The translations under genes were made by a program, and so were the position numbers. Of a DNA stretch of 64,000 nt, positions 23,656 to 33,169 are shown piece after piece. Each line of letters opens with the position of its first letter. Within the stretch, counting starts at the first letter, position 1. The notes beneath the pieces are model-generated. The model was not told where the DNA came from. It did not search any database and saw only the letters and a program-made list of their open reading frames with translations. The DNA is taken from assembly GCF_003573695.1 (NCBI RefSeq), contig NC_039365.1, positions 82,067,089 to 82,131,088 on the forward strand, in the 5' to 3' direction. The stretch is from Papaver somniferum. Lineage: Eukaryota > Streptophyta > Magnoliopsida > Ranunculales > Papaveraceae.

Positions 23656-24640
23656 ACAAAAAGCATGATGACTCCACTTAGATTGTTTCTAGACCAGCTT
23701 CTAATCCTTCGAACGGGAATTTGTTACAATTTAAGCAAACCCCTCTGGAATCAATCCGAGTTAACGTAAGTTGAATAGAGGCGAGGGAAGCTCGGTGGAG
23801 CTTTGATACCCAAGGCCTCACCGGCATTACAAGGCGGCGCAGTCACGCATTCAACTTACAGAAACCGTCAAGAACTTCGAAGTATGCTTAAAAGAGTAAC
23901 CAATATTTTTCGAATGACTTTCCTGTTAAGCTCGTTACCCTATCGGTCTCGTTCTAGTCAAAATTTTAGGCTTAGGTTCGCATAGGTTACGTGTTCCTAA
24001 AGCGGGCAAGAAGAGAACGGTGATGAAATCCGAACCCTTATCTTGTATGGCCAGGCCTTGCCCTTTACTAGAAAAATAAATGTCCGTATTCAGTCCTCAA
24101 CATATATGCATACGAAGGAGTCCAGTAACTCGCTGACAGGGGATTCGCGAGTGTTTAGAATCTTACCTCCCGTTCCAGACGGGGGATGAATCAGTTGTAG
24201 TCGACTCGGGCCACTGACTCCGATGTCTAGTGTACGAACCCAAGGTGCAGAGACAATATCGTAATTGTCCTCCTTCTCTGCAAACAATTTATATTTAAAG
24301 TACTCTTCCGTAGGGTAATAAAAAAAATAATGTCTCAAAGTCCAAAAGTCCAAAAAAATAAAGAAAAATTACAAAAATAATAAACCCTAATACAGTTTTT
24401 TTTTTTAAAAAAATAAAATAAACAAACCCTAAACTAAAATTGTCTAAAATAAAATTGTCTTCTTTTCTGTTCTTTTTGCTTTAATCTTTAGCTCCAAGTC
24501 TTTATGAAATCACCAAACTCCTTGGCTCAATTTTCTTTATGATCTAGAACCTGTAGATACAAGATAAATACCCAAAAACATAAAAAAGGACAAAAATAAT
24601 AATAAATAAAATAAAATAAATATAAAACCCTAAAAAAAAG
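23656..24640 (-). other. Leader region of the Athila-like element
   Basis: About 1 kb between the 5' LTR and gag. A short minus-strand ORF (24090-24353) is present but I cannot support it as a gene. The left part has AGGCCTCACCGGCATTACAA-type GC-rich sequence that may form structure in the genomic RNA. Confidence 0.55.
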
Positions 24641-24663
24641 TCCGCGTCCGCGGCGACAAAAAT
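24641..24663 (-). other. Probable primer binding site region of the Athila-like element
   Basis: Read on the minus strand, the 5' LTR end is followed by TTTTTGTCGCCGCGGACG. The GTCGCCGCGGAC core resembles the GGCGCCGTTGCC-type tRNA-Asp primer site of Athila elements but with differences, so the tRNA is uncertain. Confidence 0.4.
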
Positions 24664-26240
24664 TGATGTGATTTGTAGATAGTGGTAAAAGTGGTTCGAT
24701 TCTCAGACTTGTGAAGGATATTAATTAGACTTAAATTCTAATACTAAAATAAAAAAAAACTCACTAAAATTTTTAGCAAACTCAATCAAAGATGATATCA
24801 ATATTAAAAGAAACACTGAGGCTAAGATTCCACTATTTTCCAAGTTCAAAGTGATTAAACCAATACTTATATTTATGCAATTTTCTCGTTTAATTTGATT
24901 CTAAAATATTGCAACAAGTAGATTTTCAAAAGTAATAATTGTAAATACCAAGTATGAAGCATCAAAAGTCTTAAAACTAAGCATACTCCATCAAAATAGA
25001 TCACAATCACTCAAATAAAAATCATATTCAATAATAGTCCAAGGCAAATAATCATATAATTATTGCAAATAAAAAGATAAAATAGAATATACCATTTTTT
25101 GTTGGAAAAATAGCTTCCTCTATCGCCTCAGCAATGGGGTTTAGCTCCTCATATTAATCATGATCTCAAAATATGTGTTTGTTGCTCAAAATATGATTAA
25201 AAGAGTGAAAAGTAATAACACAGACTGTTTGCAACAGTGTATTGGTGTTGCAAAACAGCTGTTACAATGGAACTGTTACAGAAAGCTGTTGTAAATACTA
25301 ATGCTTTGTCGCTGATTTTAAGACCCTAGAATACGACTGTCCTGCACAGCTTAATGTTATTCAGTTGTTAAACAACGACACTGTTCTGCGACTGTTTTCT
25401 GTGCGTCAATGTTCTTCGCGTTCTTCCTCTTCAGCAGCAGCAGCAGAAACAGAGTTTGGAAAAGCCCTGATTTCTTCTTCTCTGGCTCTCCTTAGGTTCC
25501 CAAACTCTCGACACCTCTTCTATATGACCCAAGACATCTATTTATATCAAAAATACCGAATAAATCTCTCCCAAATCTTCCAAAATCTCTTTCCTTCTCT
25601 TCACGGCCAAGTTGCGACAATTTCTTGTTTTAGAATTTCTACGCATTTCTGAGCTTTCCTTTTTATTCTAAACTCTTCCTTAGATAGATACAAATCTTTA
25701 GGAAGGTTTACAACACTTTAATCTCTCTAAAATTCCCTAAAACAGGTCACACACGTGACTTTCCATATTTTCTTTTGTGAGAAAAATCCGTCAATTGAGC
25801 CCAGTCTAATCAATTTAAATACCCATATCAGATTCCTAGACCCATAAGGAGTCTATCCTATGAAAATCAGAGGTTTAATCGACCTCAAACTCCTCTGAAT
25901 CACGATTGCCAAAACTGTTCTTCACTGCACCTATTTTCCCGCCAAAACCTGCTTTTTGAAATGTTGAAGATGGTTGCCCCTTATCCAGGGTAGGGGTGCG
26001 ATTAGAAACTGCATGGAAATGGGATGCCCCTTAGTAATTAGGTTACCCCTTATCCAAAGTGAGAGTCCGAATAGCAAATGTCCTCCGGGTGATTTCCGAC
26101 AACTTTTCGAGCCAATTTTTTCCAAAAATGTTTATTGGTCAAAAATACCTACAAATAAATAAAACACCATAATAAGTACAAAAATGATCCCTAACAATAT
26201 ATAGAATCGAGACAAATCGGACACAAAAATGTGTCTATCA
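24664..26240 (-). repeat. 5' LTR of the Athila-like element (full length)
   Basis: 1577 bp, ends TGATG and TATCA in the plus-strand reading, followed by the GGGAG duplication. It keeps the middle kilobase that the partner at 16336-16895 has lost. A solo LTR of the same family is at 48869-50422. Confidence 0.92.
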
Positions 26241-26245
26241 GGGAG

Positions 26246-26924
26246 ACTGCATATTTATCTATTCAATAGACTTGTCTGTGTGAGACAGATTGGTTTATCA
26301 AGTCTTCGACTTTGGGTCGTAGCAACTCTTGGTTGTAGGTGAGATTATCTATGGGAATCAAGTGCGCAGAGTCCTGCTTGGATTCAGAGGCGTAAGGAAC
26401 GCGAATGTACCTTGATCAGTGTGAGATTGGTTAGGGGTAAACTACATTCCAGTATGAAGTTAACTTGGAGTAGGCTAGTGTCTGTAGCGGCTTAATACAA
26501 TGTGGTGTTCAAATCTGGATTAGGTCCCGGGTTTTTTCTGCATTTGCGTTTTCCTCGTTAAAAAAACTTCTGATGTCTGTGTTTTTCTTTTTCGCATTAT
26601 ATTTGTTTATATAATTTAAATATCACGGGTTGTGCGTAGTTCCATCAATTAGATAATCCAACCTTTGGTTGTTGATATAAATTGATTGACACTTGAACAT
26701 TGGTCTTTGGTACCGTTCAAGTTGTTTCACATAATAATCAGGCTCACAGATTTCTATCTGTTTGATTTGCTGATTACATTGTGAAACAAAGATACAACTA
26801 TTGGATATATTTCCATTGATTGAGTCTGACTGTCTAGTTAATTCTCTTGGAATTATATTGGAGTTTGTACATACATATTGCTAAACAAAATATTGGGTGA
26901 GGTTGTTAGACCCCTGCTTTTTCA
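26246..26924 (+). repeat. 3' LTR of element A, right part
   Basis: It continues the LTR interrupted at 16335 and ends CTTTTTCA at 26924. Joining the two parts gives a normal family LTR. The flank ATGGT (26925-26929) would be the target duplication of element A, but its other copy lies outside the window. Confidence 0.9.
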
Positions 26925-29140
26925 ATGGTTTCTTCTACTGACCTTGTTTGAGGCAGACTGTGAAGCTTCCCTAAAGGAACTTCTTGTGGTAGAGATGGCC
27001 TCAGAGCACAATATAACTTAGATGCTCTTAGCGGCTCTGCTGCTTCCATCTCCGAAGAACTTATCGCATCATCACAGATGTAGTCAACCTCTTGCTTGTT
27101 GGTTTATGTCCACCTACCTTGGGTGAATTTGTGGCCAACGCTCCTCTCATCTCGTTGGTTAAACCTGGTGGGGGTGTACACCCTATTGTCGTGGGAACCA
27201 TATGTAGGCGGTTGGTTTCGAATTGTGCTGCAACCCATGTTGGCAAGGAGATGAATGTGTATCTGGGAGAGTACCGGTTCGGTGTAGGGGATATCTGTGG
27301 AGGTGAGGCAATTCTGCATGATGTAAATCGTATGCTCGAAGTCAAGGGGGGTTCGGATAACATGTCCATGTTGCTTGTAGATTTTTAGAATTCCTTCAAG
27401 CTCATCGATCGCACGACTATGCTATCCAAGGTACGTAAGATGTGCCCTTCAATTTCTCGTTGGGTAGAATTCTGCTACGCCTCACCTGCTCGTCTGTATT
27501 ATACGGATCTTGTCATTTCCTCATCCAAAGGGGTGTAACAGGGTGACCCTTTAGGATCATTGTTGTTTGCTCTCACGCTTCACCCCTTGATCAAGAGTAT
27601 TGCGACACAATGTGAGCTTGAAATGCAAGTTTGGTATCTTGATGATGGTACCTTAATAGGCGATACTTTGATGGTTGCAAAGGCTTTGAAGATTATTCAG
27701 GATGAAGGGGTTACAAGGGGTTTGCATTTGAATGTGGCGAAAACTGAGTTGTTTTGGCCCTCCCCTGATCCTAGAGCTATGGCAACATGTGTTTTTCCTG
27801 CTAAGATTATCAAGCTTTCTAAAGGAGTGAAACTTCTGGGGTGGTCCGATCAGTCTTGATGCTCAATTCAACAAGGATTTGTTGGTCAGTAGAGTGCCCA
27901 AGACTATGGACCTTATTGATGCTGTAGAGAAGCTAGAAGACCCTCAATGTGAATTCCTGTTGTTTATAAATTGCACGGGTGTTTTGAGGCTTTACTTCGC
28001 TTTACGTACCACCAAGCCAGACTTTTTGCTAGAAGCTCAATATTTTTTTGACACACGGTTGTTTTAATTACTGAGACATATCATCATTGGGGATGGGCCT
28101 GGCTATGGGATTCTTCAACAGAGACTATCTACTTTGCCGTTCAAGTATGGTGGTTTGGGTACTAACACTTTACAACACCCAACATTATTGTTACCTTTCT
28201 TCTTGTTTGCAGACCCTGGATTTGCAGTCTATGATTTTGAGGAATACCGGTATCAGTGGTAATAGTTCTTCCCTTCAGTAAGCTATGGACTTCTTCAACT
28301 CTTTGTGTGGGATTGTTCCTCATATATGCATTAGTAGTTTTGCCACCCAGAACTCCTTGGAAACTATCTACTTTGATGCTTTTAAAAAGAACATTCCCAC
28401 CAATTATGTTATGTTGGAGCGTGACTCAGTGCTATGGCAATTTAACCAAACAAAACATGCATGGGATTTTTTGATGGCAGTTTCAATTGTGGGACTCAAT
28501 CAACATATTGGAGCCAGGCAATTCAGTGCAGTGCTCAAGTATAGATTTGGGATCCCCCTATTCGAGATGGATGGTTCCTTCTTCATCTGCAAAAGGGATA
28601 TAGAGGCTTTTTGCGTTCATGCCTTGCATTGTGCAAATGAAGTGGGCCTAAAGTTTAGACACGATTTGGTGCATGATAATATTGCTGACATGTGTTATCA
28701 AGCGGGTGTTCAGGCTAGGAAAGAGGTTGACTTGGGTTTTCTTTCCAATAACGGCACTGCTTTAATACCAGCTGATATACCCGTGTTTAACTGGGATAAT
28801 GGGGGTGACATGTGTTTAGATGTGACTAGAGTTTCACCCTTTACTGGAGCCGGGGTTCGCACCTTTTCACCGAGGATTGCTATCAAAATGATGTTTCTAA
28901 GAAAAATGCCAAGTACTTGGAGAAATGTACGTCACAAGGTTATGGTTTTGGGGCTCTTGCTTTCACCACCTTAGGATAGCTTGGAGATGATACCACGGTT
29001 TTTCTTAAGCGCTTGTGTAATTACATTACTAGTTATGATGCCAATGTACGTGTTGGATATTTTCTCTTTCATAGATTAGGAGTGGTCATTCAAAAAGGGG
29101 TTCGAGCTCAGCTTGTTGCTCGGCTTCCGACTATTTTTTT
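26925..29140 (+). pseudogene. Reverse transcriptase with C-terminal nuclease-like domain, decayed
   Basis: A polyprotein read through several stops and frameshifts. From about 26955: GTSCGRDGLRAQ; KPGGGVHPIVVGTICRRL (about 27160); motif A region MLLVDF; motif B QGDPLGSLLFALTLHPL after a stop at 27537-27539; motif C WYLDDGTLIGD (about 27630); NVAKTELFWPSPDP. After more frameshifts comes a long open part (28285-28974) with SIVGLNQHIGARQF, a worn zinc motif keeping HALHC, RHDLVHDNIAD, IPADIPVFNW and CLDVTRVSPFT, then FHRLGVVIQKG (about 29068). The catalytic DD is present; no apurinic endonuclease or LTR is seen with it. The C-terminal half is the same protein as at 12604-13366. It directly abuts the LTR end at 26924, so element A may have landed in it. 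Confidence 0.75.
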
Positions 29141-29242
29141 ACCAGATGATAGTCCTTATGAGATGTAAATTTGCTTCATTTTACCTTAAACAGAAGTAAT
29201 GATATTTTTAGAGTTCAAAAAGTAAGTTTTCAGTTTGCAATT

Positions 29243-29452
29243 TTTTATTTTTTTTGATAGGCTGCAAAACAGCAAAACACACTAGAGCGTAACATTACGG
29301 GGGTAGGATCTTCCCGTAATATCATCTTTTAGCAAATTACAAACCTCTGTAGGTGGTGTAGCTATCCACTGTACAGACAAAAAATTGCCAGTGGGAAACT
29401 TAGCCAAAAAATCAGCTACATGATTAGCTTCCCTATAGTTATGAGTAATTAT
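29243..29452 (-). mobile_element. LINE 3' end with RNase H remnant
   Basis: The minus strand reads HNYREANHVADFLAKFP, the C-terminal end of the RNase H-like domain common in plant L1-type LINEs, then a stop, TTTTGCAGCCTATC and an A-rich tail (T runs at 29241-29246 and 29250-29255 on the plus strand). The right side is cut at 29452 by the LTR that starts at 29453. Confidence 0.75.
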
Positions 29453-31810
29453 TGTTAGAGCATTGCTCGGTCGAACTCGCATGCGTTGCTATCTCAAGCA
29501 TGTTTGTCAATGTTAGTGATCAAAACTGTAAGTCTTGATTTCTAGCCTATTATAGCTAAGTCTCGGACTAGTATAGAAAGAACAGTTGAGATCAAGAACT
29601 CCATGGTAGATCATCATACAAGATGAAGAACTACTCAAGGAACTGGTGGAACTTCATTGAAAAAAAGGTATGTGGAGACTTGAACTTATCTATCACTCAA
29701 AAGTCTATCTACTCTATCTCCTATCTTGAGACAAAAGTCGTTTTGCTATATAGACTTTGATTATACACATTTGCTATTTCGAGCCGAGTTTAACTCGCCT
29801 ATCTATTTCTCGAAATATGTGTTGGTAAGCTTTCGCTTTGGCCAAGTTCATCTTTACTTAGTGACGAAAGTCATGTTATGTTTCAATCACTTCGAAAATT
29901 GCTTTGACGAAAAATGGTTTGTGAATAACAACTATATAGCGTCCTCTAAGAATGTTTCGATGATTGAAATGAGAGTTTAGATTGTATAACCAATGATGAA
30001 TATAAGCATTGTTGTGGAAACACATATATGTATAAGTCCGTATTCCTTGAACAGAAGTTTGCGAACTTTGTTGATCAAGAGAACTGGAACAAGAGCCGTG
30101 AACTAAGTCCGCGAACTGGCGGAAGTTCTCGACCCAAGAAAATCTGCTGGAGTTTGATAACTCCTTCCGGGAACTTAAGTCCACGAACCCAATCCGCGAA
30201 CTTGAGTTAGGTTATATCCAAAAATGATTGTTTGTGAACTCATGTTTATATAAACTAAGGAATGTTAATTGCAAACCGTGGCTATAAAGTTCATGAACCG
30301 ATTCGAGTGAATCAAATCGTTTTTGCTTCAAGTGTGTCTTGTGTAGTTACATAAGATTTCCTTGCAATTGAAAAACTCTCTAACTACTTCATTTGAGTCA
30401 TTTGAACTAGTTATGGTGAAGAAGAATATGGTTGATATGAAAGTGCTCATATGGCTAACCATTTGGTTAACTATTGTTGAACCAACAAATGTACATGTTT
30501 GGGTACGGTTACACAAACCTAGAAAAGCATTTCATTTGTGTGTAACAAGCTAGGTTTTCGATCTAACGGTTGAAAGATATTAGCTTGAATCTAATCAGGT
30601 TTTCATATAACGGTGAATATTGAATGCTTTGTTACCAAGCTAACATTGATTGCAAACTCTGATTTGAAAGACTATATAAGGGAGAACTCTAACAACTGGG
30701 AAACCTAATCCCTACACCTTACATGTGATACTAGTTGTGTAAGCTAGAGTCGATTCTCCTTTAACCTTTGGTTTCTTCTTCTAAACCAGGTTAACGACTT
30801 AAAGACTTCATTGGGATTGTGAAGCCAGACCGATACTACTTTCTCGTAGTTGTGTGATCTGATCTTGCTGTTTATATCGTACGAGTACAATCGCAAAGAT
30901 TGGCTTGAGATTGATATCTCCGATAGGAAAGATATAAAAGTAGTCACAAAAATCTTCGTCTCATCGTTTATGATTCCACAATATCTTCTTTCGCCGCGTC
31001 GATTAATATTATTGTGGGGCGATTGATAATACTAGGATGTTCTTCGGGAATATAAGTCCGGGTTATCAATTGGTTCCTGTTCACCTTGATTTATCAAAAG
31101 ACGGAACAAAACCTAGGTATATCTGTGGGAGACAGATTTATCTATTATCGTAGACTTTTCTGTGTGATACAGATTTGTTTATTAAAATCTTCGACTTTGG
31201 GTCGTTGCAACTCTTAGTTGTGGGTGAGATCAGCTAAGAGAATCAAGTGCGTAGTATCCTGCTGGGATCAGAGACGTAAGGAGCGCAACTGTACCTTGGA
31301 TCAGTGTGAGATTGATTGGGGTTCAACTACAGTCCAGACCGAAGTTAGTTTGTAGTAGGCTAGTGTCAGTAGAGACTTAATACAGTGTGTGTTCAATATG
31401 GACTAGGTCCCAGAGTTTTTTTTGCATTTGCGGTTTCCTCGTTAACAAAATTCTGGTGTTTGTGTTATTTCTATTTCCACATTATATTGTTTATCTTTAT
31501 AATTGAAATATCATAGGTTGTGCGTCAGAATCAATCAATTGGAAATCCGACCTTTGGTTGTTGACTGAAATTGATTGATACTTGAACATTGGTATTTAGT
31601 ACCGTTCAAGTTATCTCTCTAGTATTTGATAAAGACTCGCGGATTTCTATTTATTTGAGTATAGATCAAATCGAGAGATTGAGATATTAACTCTTTGATA
31701 TACGTTTTTAAGATTGAGTGTTATTGATTCTCTTAAAAGTATATTAGAGTTTGTCCATACAGATTGTTAACCGAAATATTGGGTGTGGTTGTTGTACCCC
31801 CGCTTTTTCA
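29453..31810 (+). repeat. Copia-type LTR 5, divergent subfamily
   Basis: 2358 bp, starts TGTTAGAGCATTG and ends CGCTTTTTCA. TATA box at 30672-30680. The palindromic block of the other LTRs is replaced at about 30030-30210 by different units (AGTCCGCGAACTGGCGG, AATCCGCGAACTTGAGTTAG). The first 500 bp are closest to the LTR at 14515, while the LTR at 41204 is closer to those at 2699 and 8861. This LTR is followed by a primer binding site and a truncated gag. Confidence 0.9.
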
Positions 31811-31812
31811 AT

Positions 31813-31826
31813 TGGTATCAGAGTAG
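31813..31826 (+). other. Primer binding site after LTR 5
   Basis: TGGTATCAGAGTAG, one base off the initiator methionine tRNA consensus. Confidence 0.8.
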
Positions 31827-31876
31827 GCAAACACGTTTAAGACCTTATAAGTCTATGTTTGTAGCGATCTGACTCT

Positions 31877-32132
31877 ATGGATAGAAGTGCTATCTCTATT
31901 AACGTACCACCAGTCTTCGGTGGCTCTAATTACTTATGGTGGAAAATTGATATGCGAGCGTTTTTCAAGCATGTGATTTTCAATCATGGGTATATGTTGT
32001 TAATGGCTATGATGCTCCCGTTGAGGCAGTTGGAAATGTAAACGTTCCCAAGAATATTGGTGAATACAGTCCTGCCGAGATACTTGTTGCAAAGCAAAAT
32101 TCTGACGGTTTGAATGCCATCATACAGAATCA
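31877..32132 (+). pseudogene. Copia-type gag, 5' fragment after LTR 5
   Basis: It starts at the conserved ATG (MDRSAISINVPPV) and keeps the WWK segment. It then shifts frame around 31960 because of a small deletion, and similarity stops at AATGCCATCATACA. From 32133 the sequence is LINE-derived on the other strand. The matching downstream part of a gag begins at 37797. Confidence 0.85.
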
Positions 32133-32245
32133 ACTAACATGAAAGGGTTATAATGCCAGTTATCCCTAATTACAGACTCAAAGTGTTTATCCTCAGCCCA
32201 AATGGCTTCCATGCGATAGGGTCGAGGTTTAAATTTAGACTTAGG
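32133..32245 (-). mobile_element. LINE ORF2 internal fragment
   Basis: The minus strand has an open stretch reading KPRPYRMEAIWAEDKHFE, which matches the region after the endonuclease in plant L1-type ORF2 (an R-F/Y-R-x-E-x-x-W pattern). It is cut at its left end exactly where the gag fragment is cut, so both elements are broken at this junction. Confidence 0.6.
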
Positions 32246-32293
32246 AAAAAGGTTAACTAGAAAAAGAAAGAAAATTAAGAATATATTTCGTAA

Positions 32294-32800
32294 TTTTTTT
32301 TTGAAGCATGAGATTTATTAGATTAAGAAGAAATTACACGGGGTACGTTGTACCCATAGAGTCAGCCATTACAATAGGACTAATACACGGGGGGTTTTAT
32401 GGACCCAGATTGTTGTTGATAAATTTCCTATTGCGCTGTCGTCCGCTGCTTTGTTTGCCAATCCATCTGCTGCCTGATTTCCTTCCCTATAGTTGTGCTT
32501 TATGGTGCAATGTGGGATTTGAGTCAATCTAATCTTGATTTCAGCTATCATATTGCTCAAGTACCAAGGTGGTTCTGTGGTCGAGGTTATAAATCTTAAA
32601 AGATTTTCCGAATCCGTTTCGAATTGCACCATTGGCCATCCTCGTTCTGTAGCTGTTATTGACGTGATAAGCATGGCCCACGTTTCAGCTATGAGGGCGG
32701 TGGTGATGCCCACAAATTCGGCGATTACTAAGATTGTGATAGCTTCGTCGTTTCTGCATATATATATTTTTGTAGAAGATAGATTTCCCAAAATAAAATC
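32294..32800 (-). mobile_element. LINE 3' end with RNase H-like domain
   Basis: An open minus-strand frame (32369-32791) of 140 codons carries the plant LINE RNase H-like domain: FVGITTALIAETWAMLITS, FETDSENLLRFI, and HNYREGNQAADGLANKA with the terminal Asp. A T run at 32294-32302 (poly(A) on the minus strand) marks its 3' end. The 5' side fades out near 32800. This is a different insertion from the fragment at 29243. Confidence 0.75.
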
Positions 32801-32986
32801 TCAAAAATTTCCTTTTTATATCTCCACCCATGTGTAGTTATCCAAAATCCATATTTCATTACACGGAGAAAATATTAACCCGCCGACCGATCTTCTAGCC
32901 CCACAATTAACATACTGTTGTCAAAAATAAAAACAAAACTTCCACTTATATTCGAAGGCAGAATTCAAAATATATCTTCTTAAAAA

Positions 32987-33000
32987 TCTATAAACCCTAA
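32987..33000 (+). promoter_or_regulatory. Possible TATA-like site and telo-box of the membrane protein gene
   Basis: TCTATAAACCCTAA combines a TATA-like TCTATAAA with AAACCCTAA, the telo-box found near the start of many plant housekeeping genes. It lies about 180 bp before the ATG at 33170. The role is inferred from position. Confidence 0.35.
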
Positions 33001-33169
33001 AAAAATCTCCCGTTTCACTTTCACTTGGTTCTCTTCAACTTCAATTCTCAAGATCGCATAAGGAAATCAAAACTCAATTTTGCTTTCGAGGATCTAACAT
33101 CGGTTATTGCACCCATCAATGGCTTCTTCATCACAAATTTAGATCTCATTTTACATCTCTCAATATACA

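Larger units (their letters stand above)
16336..26240 (-). mobile_element. Athila-like Ty3 (gypsy) retrotransposon inserted in LTR of element A
   Basis: Both ends carry matching LTRs beginning TGATGTGATTTG and ending TGTGTCTATCA (plus-strand reading). GGGAG stands at 16331-16335 and again at 26241-26245, giving a clean 5-bp target duplication. The genes are on the minus strand in the order gag, protease, reverse transcriptase, RNase H, integrase. Length is 9905 bp. The LTRs differ by about a dozen substitutions over some 555 alignable bases by eye, so the insertion is younger than the Copia elements but not brand new. The coding region has several stops and frameshifts. Confidence 0.93.
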
